NCBI GenBank assembly: GCA_009911185.1
Contig: QXWW01000009.1
Location: 62,001 to 126,000 of the forward strand
Source: Lachnospiraceae bacterium
Lineage (GTDB): Bacteria > Bacillota > Clostridia > Lachnospirales > Lachnospiraceae
DNA: 64,000 bases
Direction of reading: 5' to 3'
In this document: positions 1 through 10,001 of the stretch, piece by piece
Layout: each line of letters begins with the position of its first letter
How positions within the stretch are numbered: position 1 is the first letter of the stretch
Made by a program: the position numbers and the translations under genes
The notes under the pieces: model-generated
What the model was told of the DNA's origin: nothing
Seen by the model: the letters and a program-made list of their open reading frames with translations, nothing else
The model's database searches: none

Positions 1-1977
1 AGCAGGTCCCCAGCCAACCTCGTTCCAGCCCTTAACATAAACGTCATATTCAGCGCCTGATTCCAGAGACATAATCACATATTTGTTCTCTGTAATCATT
101 CCTGTGCCCTGCGGCGTCTCTGTAAATCCTTCTACAACCGGACGGAATGCGGTATCAGGCTCTTCTGCCTTCTTATAATATACCATATATCCGTCAGAAT
201 CTTCCATATCTTTCCAGGAAACAGAGATGGAACAGTAACCGCCTGCCGCTTTTACATAGTCTGGCGCTGCCGGCAGACTCTGCGCTTTTACGACAGCAAT
301 TTTCTCTTCCGACCAGGAACTATTCCAACCGCCGTTGACGGAACGCACTTTAATAGCATATTTCCCATTATAAATTAGATTTTTATCCAAAATACCCGTA
401 ATGATATGCTGAGGATTCGACACCCGTACGATCTGCGTTTCATTTGTTCCGCCTTTTACCGGGCCGGACACACAGACTTCATATCCCGTCACATTATTCT
501 GAGGTGTCCAGGACGCCGTAATCATTTTATCCCCCGGAACCAAATCGGTAATTGCAGGAATATCAAGCTGTGGCGGCGGAACCCTGTCTTCCATGTTATT
601 GACAAATTCCACTTTTGCAATATTAACCAGCGGCTCGGTTTTCTTCGTTCCGGTAATCCGGATCAACACGCGCTTTACTGCAATTTGCGTTCCAAAATCC
701 AGTACCAGGGAACCGTCTGGTTCTGTCTGTACGGATGGCGCCGCTGCTCTTGCCATCCGGTAACTTGCCGCAGCAGCCTGGCTTTCTGCCGCCAGCGGTA
801 CAGACATCGTCTGTTCCTGGCCATTTTCATCCGCATAGACAACGGTCACATCTCCGTCCGTAATAGCGCTGGGAACGGCTTCTCCCGGTTCTGATTCTGC
901 CGGGGCGCATATCGTCATTCCCTGCATTCTCGGAATCAACGCCAGATCTTCTTTTTCGCCCGCCAATGTAAAGTCAAGCGATACTGGATTATCCGCAGCA
1001 ATTGGCTTCTGAGAATCAGCAGGCACTAGTTCGAGATCTCCCGTATGATTCAAAAATCCTTCCATTCCCACTGCCGTAGTGCCTTCCGCCGCCTGAACTG
1101 CAGTAAATCTTACTATTTTCTGCCGTTCGACTGCAGATTCTTTCGCCTGGTCATTCATACTCTGGACTACGCACTGCAAGTCGGCTATATCTGTCCTGCC
1201 ATCGCCATTAACGTCGCACTCGGCGCTCGCTGGATTATTCCGAATCGTATCCAGAACTGACTGAACGTCTTCTTTTGTTATCATTCCATCCAGATTTACA
1301 TCACCAGGGCGCAGCCATCCTCTTGCCGCCTTACCTTCCAGGGATGTCTCTGCCGTACAAACCCGTATCTTTTTATGATATCCATCCTCCATCTCAACAG
1401 CCTGACTGTATGTAGCGAATTTGGCTGCCTGTATCTGAACAATATAAGCTCCGGGGGAAAGACTAAATCTTGCCGTCTGTGTGCCCGCATCACTAAAATC
1501 GAGCTCCCTGGCCTGGGACGTGCTCTCGCTGCCGCCGCTGACCTGTACCGTTAACTTTCCCTGAACAGGAAATACAGCCGAGGTAACTTCCACCTCCAGG
1601 ACACTTCTTTCTTCCGGTACTACGGTTCCCGTAAGCATCCTGCCGTTCGCTATGTCCTCCGGAACCCCGACGCTGTCTGTTATCTCCTGTGATTCCAGTT
1701 CCTGTGCTTTTTCCTGGGGTTCTGCATCTTGCGTTCCCTCTAAAAGCCCAATGTCTTCTGTCGTTTCCCCCTCTTGCAAATCAGGGACTTCTTCCAAGGG
1801 TTCCCTGACATCTGCAACGCCTGCGTCTGCTTTGTTCTCCTCTGTCTCAACTTCCCTGGCTTCTTCGGTCAACACAGTATCTTCCGGCAAAGACGCCCCC
1901 TGGCTCAGCATAACGTCGCCGGTCCAGGCTTGGAAAATCAGACTTGCAGTCAGCAGTACTGCCGTCAATCTTTTCAT
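1..1977 (-). CDS. Secreted dockerin / fibronectin type III surface protein (C-terminus beyond window)
   Basis: The reading frame is open from an ATG at 1977 down to position 1, giving 659 residues, so the C-terminus is missing. A GGAAAGGA site precedes the ATG. Residues 1-19 form a signal peptide (MKRLTAVLLTASLIFQAW). A Glu/Thr-rich linker covers about 25-115. A dockerin-like pair of calcium loops lies at about 224-272 (GDVNLDGMI and DVNGDGRTD). A discoidin/galactose-binding-like segment follows at about 420-460, then at least two fibronectin type III repeats (SWTPQNNVTGYEV and SVSWKDMEDSDGYMVYY). Dockerins normally bind cohesins; no cohesin is seen here. It is probably an exported cell-surface or carbohydrate-related protein. 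The missing C-terminus could carry a catalytic domain, so no activity is assigned. Confidence 0.85.
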   Translation of the reverse strand, partial: MKRLTAVLLTASLIFQAWTGDVMLSQGASLPEDTVLTEEAREVETEENKADAGVADVREPLEEVPDLQEGETTEDIGLLEGTQDAEPQEKAQELESQEITDSVGVPEDIANGRMLTGTVVPEERSVLEVEVTSAVFPVQGKLTVQVSGGSESTSQARELDFSDAGTQTARFSLSPGAYIVQIQAAKFATYSQAVEMEDGYHKKIRVCTAETSLEGKAARGWLRPGDVNLDGMITKEDVQSVLDTIRNNPASAECDVNGDGRTDIADLQCVVQSMNDQAKESAVERQKIVRFTAVQAAEGTTAVGMEGFLNHTGDLELVPADSQKPIAADNPVSLDFTLAGEKEDLALIPRMQGMTICAPAESEPGEAVPSAITDGDVTVVYADENGQEQTMSVPLAAESQAAAASYRMARAAAPSVQTEPDGSLVLDFGTQIAVKRVLIRITGTKKTEPLVNIAKVEFVNNMEDRVPPPQLDIPAITDLVPGDKMITASWTPQNNVTGYEVCVSGPVKGGTNETQIVRVSNPQHIITGILDKNLIYNGKYAIKVRSVNGGWNSSWSEEKIAVVKAQSLPAAPDYVKAAGGYCSISVSWKDMEDSDGYMVYYKKAEEPDTAFRPVVEGFTETPQGTGMITENKYVIMSLESGAEYDVYVKGWNEVGWGPA

Positions 1978-2088
1978 ACCTTTTTTTTCCTTTCCGCTAA
2001 ATTCCCACATTAAAATTGTGTATCATTACCATATCATCATTTACCATTATTTGCAAGGGAAAACAACCCCAAATTTCTACATAAAAAG

Positions 2089-2135
2089 AAAAACTGCTGC
2101 GTAATTGGTGTCTTGCCATCCACACAGCTGTTTTT
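2089..2135 (-). terminator. Terminator downstream of gdhA
   Basis: Reading leftwards from the gdhA stop, an AAAAACAGCTG arm pairs with CAGCAGTTTTT across a roughly 20-base-pair stem with wobbles, followed by TTTTTCTTTTT. This is the usual shape of an intrinsic terminator and separates gdhA from the dockerin gene. Confidence 0.7.
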
Positions 2136-2180
2136 CTGTTCATCGCATCGATATCTTTTATTTTTTAAAAATGCTATTTC

Positions 2181-3605
<1,425 letters not shown>

Positions 3606-3700
3606 TTAATGTTTTATTATAGCAGAGTATTAAAACGCCCGTATTGACAGGCGGCCCCTACCCAGTTAAAATAGAAAAAAACATAACTCGGAGGATATAT

Positions 3701-4381
3701 ATGCATTACTTTTTTACTTCTCCCGCCAATAAATGGAGCGACCATACGTTCCAGCTTACTCCTGCCGGGATACTCACGGTTGCCGCCGTTATCGCGTTAT
3801 TGGTAATTGCCTCGCTGCTAAGGCGCTGCCAGAAATCTCATTCCAGAAAGCTGACGACCAGACAGCTCGTATTTTCCGCTGCCGCCATGGCGCTTGCCCT
3901 GGTCGCTTCCATGATAAAATTGTTTGAAATGCCTATGGGCGGTTCAGTGACATTACTGAGTATGCTGTTTATTGTGCTGATCGGCTACTGGTACGGCCCC
4001 TATGCCGGGCTTATGACCGCCGCTGCATACGGATTGCTGCAGTTTGTACTGGAACCTGTTTTTTATACAATTCCCCAAATGATCACAGATTATCCCCTTG
4101 CTTTTGGAGCGTTGGGCCTGTCCGGATTCTTTTGCAAACGGAAACATGGTCTGATTACGGGCTATATTATCGGGGTTTTGGGGCGCTTCTTTTTTTCCTT
4201 TTTATCCGGCGTTATTTTCTTTGCTTCCTATGCGCCGGACACAATGGCCGCGCCCATTTACGCACTGGCATACAACGGTTCTTACCTGGGCGCAGAAGCC
4301 GCCGTTACTTTAAGCATTCTGGTCCTGCCTCCGGTATCCAAAGCAATGGCGCAGGTAAAACAGATGGCTTTGGAAGAATAA
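3701..4381 (+). CDS. thiT: ThiT-like ECF transporter S component (thiamine)
   Basis: A hydrophobic 226-residue protein with about six membrane segments. The stretches SMIKLFEMPMGGSVTLLSM and YGPYAGLMTAAAYGLLQFVLE match the thiamine-binding ThiT family (S component of energy-coupling factor transporters), which works with a shared EcfA/EcfA'/EcfT module encoded elsewhere. The ATG at 3701 (MHYFFTSPANK) is preceded by CGGAGG; the upstream in-frame ATG at 3644 has no such site. ThiT genes often follow a TPP riboswitch, but no THI-box sequence is visible in the 100 bases upstream. It converges with the methyltransferase gene, only 12 bases apart, with no clear terminator between. Confidence 0.88.
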   Translation: MHYFFTSPANKWSDHTFQLTPAGILTVAAVIALLVIASLLRRCQKSHSRKLTTRQLVFSAAAMALALVASMIKLFEMPMGGSVTLLSMLFIVLIGYWYGPYAGLMTAAAYGLLQFVLEPVFYTIPQMITDYPLAFGALGLSGFFCKRKHGLITGYIIGVLGRFFFSFLSGVIFFASYAPDTMAAPIYALAYNGSYLGAEAAVTLSILVLPPVSKAMAQVKQMALEE

Positions 4382-4393
4382 TGCCAGACTGTT

Positions 4394-6412
4394 TCAGGGA
4401 TACATCTTACAGATTTTTAAATACTCCGCTTCGGTCAGTCCATAGGCAAAGGCAATCTTTTGGTCTGCTTCACTATAGTATTGCCGCCGCATTTCTGTAG
4501 ATTCAGCAGACATGATTTTTTCGCTCAGAAAAATAATTTCCTGTTGTTCTGTTTCCGAAACCACCGGGAGGGGAATTTTCTCCAAATAGCTGCGCAGCAC
4601 TTTTAGAGAACAGAATTTGCGGTCATATAAAAACTGCGCGGTACGGGAGTTTAATACGGCAAGAACATATTTCATATCCATACCCGGAATGCGGGGGAGC
4701 AGAATATTGCAGCTATTTAAGGATAATCTCTGCCTGTCGTCATAGGCAAACACCAGATTTTTCCCTATAAAACGATATAAAAGCTTTTCTTTTGCTCTGT
4801 AACAGCCCTCCGGCGCCGTCTGCTGAAAATACTGCGGTTCATACCGCAGATACTGCTTCGCCTGGCGGATCACATATTTCTCTATGTCGCTGCCCTTAAG
4901 TACAATTTCATTTTCGGCCGTTTTTTCCTCCTGAAGATATTTTTTGTTATTTCCGGTTACAATTCCCAGGGCGAAATCTGCCTGCCCTTTCAAAAAAGCT
5001 ACATCCGGCCGCTGCTCTATCTTATGAAAAATCTCGTATTCATCATCTGGCATATGGAAATTAAAGCATTCTGCACTGATAATACGGCTTGCCGTTATCT
5101 CAAATTCCCGGCCCAGTCTGCAGATTTTCATACCGCAGGTATCCAATGGCTTTCCCGTTTTCTGCATTTTAACGATAACGGCCGGGCATTGTACCTGATG
5201 AAAAACATTTCCTACATAATTGAGATTTTGAATCTGTGCCTGTTCTGCCAGAAGCGCGCGAATTTGTTGGTGTGATTTCACATACAAGACCGCTTCCGGC
5301 AAAACGAACGCAATTACTCCTCCTGATTTTATCCTGCGCAGAGACTGCTCCAGAAACAAATCATAAACCTCCCCGCTTTTCCCTGTAAGGAATTTTTCTT
5401 TTAAAAGCTGCTGGCTGGTAAGCTCCTGAGCGCCGCCCCAAGGCGGATTCCCCAGGATTACATCATAACTTTCCCGATCCCTCCCCCTTAGAAAATCTCT
5501 AACCTGGATTCTTTCCCGAATTAGGGAAACCGGTGTTTCCGGGCAGGCAATTGCAAGATTGATCCGGGCAATTTGTACAGCCAGCGGATCAATATCGCTG
5601 CCGTACAGCTCTTCCATACGGCAGTCTGGGATTAGCTGCAGCAGGAAATTTCCAGTTCCACAGCAGGGATCCAGAATTTTAAGCGGCCGCTTCTTTGTCA
5701 AATCCTCTTTCACACGCAGCAGTTCCAACAGTTTTTGCACAATATGTAAAGGCGTATAATATGCCCCCGCCGCTTTACGCATACCCAGATTCTTAAGAGA
5801 AAGATAGAGCATCCCTAAAATATCCTGTCCCTGCTCCAGGTAATAGTTTACTCCCGCAAAAAGATGATCTGTTTCCAGTGATGTTTCAACATCCCCCGAC
5901 GCGGCTTTATCTCCCAACAAATCCCGAATTAAACTGTCATATTTTTCCAGAACAATCTCTCCCTGCAGATAATGGCGCACATAGTTATCTGTAAAATCAT
6001 ATGTTTTCCCTTCTCTCTGACAGAAAAGCTGCAGCGCGCATTCCCCAAGAACTTCCCGCAGCTGCTCCTGCGTGAGCGTTCTGTCTTTCAATTTACTTGC
6101 AATTGCAGATACAACCGGACTATTTTTTGAAGATTCTGAGAGATAACTGGAGTAAACGCCGCAGCCGTCGACATATTTCTTATTTCTTCTATTCTTTAAA
6201 ACATTCGCAGATCCATTCTTCACTTCCGCCAAAAACTGCTGCGCATATGTTTGCGAAAAATATGGTTTCCCGTTCCGTTCTCTGTCAGACGCAATCCTTC
6301 CCAGCCGCAGCCAGTTTCTGCCAGTGGCCTCCGATACTGACAGGAGGCCGCAAAATTCTTTTAAAGAAAACATTTCCTCTTGTTCGTTTATGATATCTTC
6401 CTGATTAAGCAT
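4394..6412 (-). CDS. Solitary N6-adenine DNA methyltransferase with N-terminal HTH
   Basis: 672 residues. An excisionase-like helix-turn-helix lies at about 15-50 (SLKEFCGLLSVSEATGRNW). The methyltransferase core follows: motif X GAYYTP at 216-221, SAM-binding motif I DPCCGTGN at 248-255, and catalytic motif IV NPPW at 322-325, the gamma-type N6-adenine methylase order. The region after about 480 resembles a TaqI-like target recognition domain. No nuclease motif is seen and no restriction gene is adjacent, so it may be an orphan methylase used in regulation or self-protection. The start at 6412 has AAGGTGAGG upstream; the longer frame (24 more codons) lacks one. Confidence 0.85.
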   Translation of the reverse strand: MLNQEDIINEQEEMFSLKEFCGLLSVSEATGRNWLRLGRIASDRERNGKPYFSQTYAQQFLAEVKNGSANVLKNRRNKKYVDGCGVYSSYLSESSKNSPVVSAIASKLKDRTLTQEQLREVLGECALQLFCQREGKTYDFTDNYVRHYLQGEIVLEKYDSLIRDLLGDKAASGDVETSLETDHLFAGVNYYLEQGQDILGMLYLSLKNLGMRKAAGAYYTPLHIVQKLLELLRVKEDLTKKRPLKILDPCCGTGNFLLQLIPDCRMEELYGSDIDPLAVQIARINLAIACPETPVSLIRERIQVRDFLRGRDRESYDVILGNPPWGGAQELTSQQLLKEKFLTGKSGEVYDLFLEQSLRRIKSGGVIAFVLPEAVLYVKSHQQIRALLAEQAQIQNLNYVGNVFHQVQCPAVIVKMQKTGKPLDTCGMKICRLGREFEITASRIISAECFNFHMPDDEYEIFHKIEQRPDVAFLKGQADFALGIVTGNNKKYLQEEKTAENEIVLKGSDIEKYVIRQAKQYLRYEPQYFQQTAPEGCYRAKEKLLYRFIGKNLVFAYDDRQRLSLNSCNILLPRIPGMDMKYVLAVLNSRTAQFLYDRKFCSLKVLRSYLEKIPLPVVSETEQQEIIFLSEKIMSAESTEMRRQYYSEADQKIAFAYGLTEAEYLKICKMYP

Positions 6413-6576
6413 GAACCTCACCTTTAAATCTACCCTGAGTTTCCTTTTCAGACAAATTTGAGTATTTCTCCTGAACGGTTGCATTGTATAACCTTCTGCC
6501 GTCTATTCATATTTTTTTGCCTGCTGCATATACTAAAAATATTCTAACATATCTGACGTTGAAATTGGAGGGATTT

Positions 6577-7101
6577 ATGGATAAAAAACTTTTATGTTAT
6601 ACGATAGCTGGAATTGTATTTACTTCTATTTTGGGAACAGTATCCCACTTTGTCTATGAATGGTCCGGCGGTAATTGGCTGGCAGGACTGTTTACGCCCG
6701 TCAGCGAATCCACCTGGGAACATATGAAATTATTATTTTTTCCCATGCTTTTTTACGGCTTCTTTATGCAATTTTGTCTGAAAAAAGACTATCCCTGCAT
6801 TTCCTTTGCATATCCGCTTGGCATTCTTGCCGGAACTCTCGCTATTCCAGTATTGTTTTATACTTATACCGGTATTGTGGGCAGAAATTACACCGTTGCC
6901 GACATCTTAATTTTCTATCTCAGCGTGATTTTCGCCTTCACAGTCGTGTATATCCTCTCTCAATGCGCAAAAACAGGAAACTCTTTGCTGCCAATGCTTT
7001 TGGTTCTGGTATTTGCCGCCTGTTTTTTCCTGTTTACTTTCTTCCCTCCAAAATTGGGCGTCTTTATGCCGCCAACATCTGGATCAAATAGCCCGCAATA
7101 A
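6577..7101 (+). CDS. DUF6512-family integral membrane protein
   Basis: 174 residues with about five hydrophobic segments. The conserved N-terminal stretch GTVSHFVYEWSGGNWLAGLF followed by PVSESTWEHMKLLFFPM marks the DUF6512 family, whose function is unknown. The ATG at 6577 follows TTGGAGGG; the earlier in-frame ATG at 6484 has no ribosome binding site. The C-terminus (FMPPTSGSNSPQ) seems to end early, since family members as I recall them continue a few residues past the FxDPxTG-like motif; a late frameshift is possible. It is divergent from the methyltransferase gene. Confidence 0.7.
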   Translation: MDKKLLCYTIAGIVFTSILGTVSHFVYEWSGGNWLAGLFTPVSESTWEHMKLLFFPMLFYGFFMQFCLKKDYPCISFAYPLGILAGTLAIPVLFYTYTGIVGRNYTVADILIFYLSVIFAFTVVYILSQCAKTGNSLLPMLLVLVFAACFFLFTFFPPKLGVFMPPTSGSNSPQ

Positions 7102-7260
7102 CCCTTACGCCCTGTTTCCGGAGCTGCAATAAAAGGAGGATGGTTACGGGAAACACATCCCCTGCCCATACAAATAAATTTTATCTATGTTTCTGAAGAA
7201 TAATGGCACTTTTTTTGTCCTCCGCATATGCTAAAGAAATAAACAAAAAAGGATCTTTCT

Positions 7261-7746
7261 ATGAATTATGAAACTCTGGTACCAGTAATCGGTATTATTC
7301 AAAATATTTCTCAATCCCCAAATAACTGTTGTAATCAAACAATTACCATCAATACCCCTAACGGCGTCAATAATTTCGTACTCTCCCCCAGCACTGTAGT
7401 CGTAGACAGCACGCAGCTTCGTTCCGGTATGCCGGTAGCGGCTTTTTACGACTCCAGTCTGCCCGTGCCTCTGATTTACCCTCCGCAATATCAGGCGGAA
7501 CTTATTACGATTCTGCAAAACGACGAAACAGTGGCACTGGGCTTCTTCCGCAGAAACCTGACGGCAAGCGATAATTCCCTTCGTTTAAATCTCTCGCGCA
7601 GCACCAGGATTCTTACGCTGAACGGACAACGCTATTCCTGTCCTCCCGGCGGAAATTTCCTGCTTGTGTATTATTCTGTGACAACCAGAAGTATTCCGCC
7701 CCAGACTACTCCCAGAAAAATAGTTGTTCTGTGCGGCGGACAATAA
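7261..7746 (+). CDS. Unrecognised small protein (161 aa)
   Basis: I do not recognise this gene. The ATG at 7261 is preceded by AAAAAAGGA. The protein has no signal peptide or membrane segment and looks mostly beta-strand: an N-terminal VPVIGIIQNI, a CC pair (residues 22-23), a middle rich in short hydrophobic strands, and a C-terminal KIVVLCGGQ. Alternating hydrophobic residues suggest a small beta-barrel or OB-like fold, which is inference only. It lies between two unrelated genes on the same strand, and the next gene has its own promoter, so it is probably transcribed alone. Confidence 0.65.
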   Translation: MNYETLVPVIGIIQNISQSPNNCCNQTITINTPNGVNNFVLSPSTVVVDSTQLRSGMPVAAFYDSSLPVPLIYPPQYQAELITILQNDETVALGFFRRNLTASDNSLRLNLSRSTRILTLNGQRYSCPPGGNFLLVYYSVTTRSIPPQTTPRKIVVLCGGQ

Positions 7747-7752
7747 AATTTG

Positions 7753-7781
7753 TTGCGTATTTTTCATGAATGACGTATAAT
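7753..7781 (+). promoter_or_regulatory. Sigma-A promoter for the PNPOx-like gene
   Basis: TTGCGT and TATAAT are spaced by exactly 17 bases, placing a start site about 57 bases before the ATG at 7845. The -10 is a perfect consensus. Confidence 0.7.
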
Positions 7782-7844
7782 CGTACTAAGTTATCCAAGA
7801 AGCACCCCCCGCGGCAATAAATCTGTGAAAGGAATCCGAATATT

Positions 7845-8342
7845 ATGAGAAAACGCGAAAGAGAAATTACAGATCCGGCAGAAATACGCTCCATTTTAGA
7901 ACGCTGTAAAATACTGCATCTGGGATTAAGCGACGACGGGCAGCCTTATGTGGTTCCGCTTAACTATGGTTATACGCTAGATGACGCCGCCTTAACATTT
8001 TATCTTCATGGAGCCACAGAAGGATATAAATACGAAGTGATACAAAAAAATCCTAAAGTTTCCTTCGCCATGGAATGCGATACCATCCCTTTCGAGGGAA
8101 AAGCTGCATGTCAGTACGGTATGTCTTATCGCAGCCTTATGGGAAAAGGCAGGGCAGAGCTTGTAACCGACGCCATTGAAAAACAGGCTGCCCTATCTGT
8201 ATTGATGAAAACCCAGACGGGAAAAGATTTTACCTTCAACGACAAACTCGTATCTATCGTGAATATAATAAAAATCAGCGTAGACAGTTATTCCGCAAAA
8301 AAAAGGCCGCTGCCGCAGACACCAGCAACAGAAAGGGAATAA
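7845..8342 (+). CDS. Pyridoxamine 5'-phosphate oxidase-like flavoprotein (Nim-related)
   Basis: 165 residues, the normal size for the PNPOx-like FMN-binding split barrel that includes NimA-type nitroreductases. Visible family features are LHLGLSDDGQPYVVPLNYGY, the strand LTFYLHGATEGYKYEVI, NPKVSFAME and SYRSLMGKGRAEL. Such proteins bind flavin and reduce small electrophiles; Nim members are linked to 5-nitroimidazole tolerance, but sequence alone does not show that here. AAAGGAATCC precedes the ATG. The stop codon lies within the loop of a hairpin. Specific substrate unknown. Confidence 0.85.
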   Translation: MRKREREITDPAEIRSILERCKILHLGLSDDGQPYVVPLNYGYTLDDAALTFYLHGATEGYKYEVIQKNPKVSFAMECDTIPFEGKAACQYGMSYRSLMGKGRAELVTDAIEKQAALSVLMKTQTGKDFTFNDKLVSIVNIIKISVDSYSAKKRPLPQTPATERE

Positions 8343-8360
8343 TATTCCCTTTGCTGCTGG
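8322..8360. terminator. Long hairpin over the PNPOx stop codon
   Basis: CCAGCAACAGAAAGGGAA pairs with TTCCCTTTGCTGCTGG around a short loop containing the stop codon. It lies between convergent genes, so it may end transcription from both sides, though no uridine tract follows directly on either strand. Confidence 0.55.
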
Positions 8361-8422
8361 CTTAGTTCTGCAGTGTCACCGCCTTCTTTCTGTCCTCTGA
8401 ATCTTTGGACATGCTATTCTAC

Positions 8423-9757
8423 TTATTTCTGAAAAAACTTATCAATATTTTTCTTAATTTCCTCTGGCTTAAGACTTTTAATCAGATAACCGGCCGGTTT
8501 CAGGGCCAAAACCTTTTTCACACTCTCGCCATCTGCTCTGCCCGTCAGAAAAATGACCGGAATATCGGCAAAATCCTGTTCTGCCCGTATCATCTCCAAT
8601 ACCTGACTGCCATTGCAGACCGGCATTTCATAGTCCAGCAGAACCAAATCCGGTCTGTCCAACGTAATACATCTGATCGCAGACAATCCTGACTGAGCCA
8701 CTGCCACTTCATAATCACTCCCCAGAAGATTTTTCATGGATTCCTGCACGACAAGAGAATCATCTACGACAAGTATCTTCTTCTTAAAACTTTTTTCACT
8801 CTTTTTTATATATCTTTTTACTTCCCTCATGGCCGTTTCTTCATCAAGCGCCGGTCCAATTCCATTTTTGAGCAGATGCGGCGCCATAACACAGAAAGCA
8901 AAATAACCGGTCCCTGTATTAAACAGCAGGCTGGATTGCGGCCGTTCTTTTGCGAAGATTTTCTGCAGCTGCTCATAGCTCAGCAGATTTTCTTCTTTCA
9001 TTTCATACAAATCGGCAGACGAAAAGTGTTCTTTGATACGCTCTACAAACTGCCGTGCCGTATACCGCACGGCATTCATCAGTACCTCATTCATTGAATC
9101 AGATTTAGCTCCCAATATGCTTCCCACGGTGCCAATCAGCAGCTTTTTCTCAAAAGCCAGTATAATCTCCCAATTATTCTCCTCATTGGTAGTATAAACA
9201 AGACGGTAGTAAATGCCGTCTCCAAACTTCTCTCCGCCGTAATTCTTGCTGATGACTTGCGCCTTCAGTTGAAACAGATCATATACAAGACCGGTAATAA
9301 TCTGACACAAAGCCGACTGTTCATCCTCTGGCAAAAGATTTACCCAATTGCTGACAGATTTGCCAGTGATTGCATGGTCTTCTATCAATGTATGACCAAT
9401 AAGCCAGCCGGCGCAAACTCCGAGAAAATGGCTGATTGCATCTTCGGAATATTCTTCCTGCGCCAGTTCTCTCTCCAATGCCGGAAGTGTTACTTTGCGG
9501 AAATTATCATGAAGCCTCCTGTGCGTTTCAAATCCTGAATAACTAATAGAAGCCATATAAGCTTCTTCTTCTATAAAATGCTTCATCGCATGGTCTTTAA
9601 AATATTTAATTCCCTCCTGGCAAACCCATTGGCTTTTTCCTTCCTGCTTCTTATAAGCAAAAAGTCTGTTCATTATACTAAACAGTTTCCTGTGTTCCTT
9701 GTCAATAGAACTTACGCCTATATTAAATCTGTCCTGCCAAACCAACTGATTTTCCAT
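8423..9757 (-). CDS. Hemerythrin - CheX-like - response regulator fusion
   Basis: 444 residues in three parts. Residues 1-140 are a bacteriohemerythrin domain with the full set of di-iron ligands by position: H22, H60, E64, H79, H83, H122 and D127 (motifs DKEHRKLF, HFIEEEAYM, HRRLHDNF, IGHTLIED). Residues about 145-310 look CheX-like (IGTVGSILGAKSDSMNEVL). Residues about 325-444 are a receiver domain with ILVVDDS and phospho-acceptor region LVLLDYEMP. Hemerythrins bind oxygen or store iron; CheX domains dephosphorylate CheY. Together they suggest an oxygen- or redox-responsive element of chemotaxis. AAGGAGGAGG precedes the ATG. No chemotaxis genes are adjacent. Confidence 0.85.
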   Translation of the reverse strand: MENQLVWQDRFNIGVSSIDKEHRKLFSIMNRLFAYKKQEGKSQWVCQEGIKYFKDHAMKHFIEEEAYMASISYSGFETHRRLHDNFRKVTLPALERELAQEEYSEDAISHFLGVCAGWLIGHTLIEDHAITGKSVSNWVNLLPEDEQSALCQIITGLVYDLFQLKAQVISKNYGGEKFGDGIYYRLVYTTNEENNWEIILAFEKKLLIGTVGSILGAKSDSMNEVLMNAVRYTARQFVERIKEHFSSADLYEMKEENLLSYEQLQKIFAKERPQSSLLFNTGTGYFAFCVMAPHLLKNGIGPALDEETAMREVKRYIKKSEKSFKKKILVVDDSLVVQESMKNLLGSDYEVAVAQSGLSAIRCITLDRPDLVLLDYEMPVCNGSQVLEMIRAEQDFADIPVIFLTGRADGESVKKVLALKPAGYLIKSLKPEEIKKNIDKFFQK

Positions 9758-9881
9758 GTTCCTCCTCCTTAACCTTATTTTTATGGTTACTTTTTCTAAT
9801 TATATCATATAATATAAGAAATCGACATCCTGTTTTGCAAATTAATATACTCTTTTAGAGCTAAAGTGTGCATATATTTTT

Positions 9882-9934
9882 TCTTCTATAGGATAGATAC
9901 TTTCACGTTTTCATGTGACAAGTTATTTTCTGTA
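9882..9934 (-). repeat. Interspersed structured repeat, copy 1
   Basis: On the minus strand it carries CTTGTCAC, a short loop, CGTGAAAGTAT and CCTATAGAA. The same arrangement recurs at 44808-44859. Both copies lie directly after the terminator of a leftward gene. Copy 1 forms the inner stem GTCAC/GTGA less perfectly than copy 2. Confidence 0.6.
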
Positions 9935-9942
9935 AAATGAAA

Positions 9943-9980
9943 CCCCCCCTGAATATGCATGTCTCGCACATTCCAGGGGG
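9943..9980 (-). terminator. Terminator after rpoC
   Basis: Leftward from the rpoC stop, CCCCCTGGAATGTGC pairs with GCATATTCAGGGGG, followed by TTTCATTTT. Strong stem, modest uridine tract. Confidence 0.85.
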
Positions 9981-10001
9981 TAAACAAAATGAAATTCCTC
10001 T

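Noticed and set aside
1652-2104. A 150-residue Ser-rich plus-strand frame
   Set aside because: It is the antisense of the signal peptide and Glu/Thr-rich linker of the dockerin protein and runs into its promoter region.
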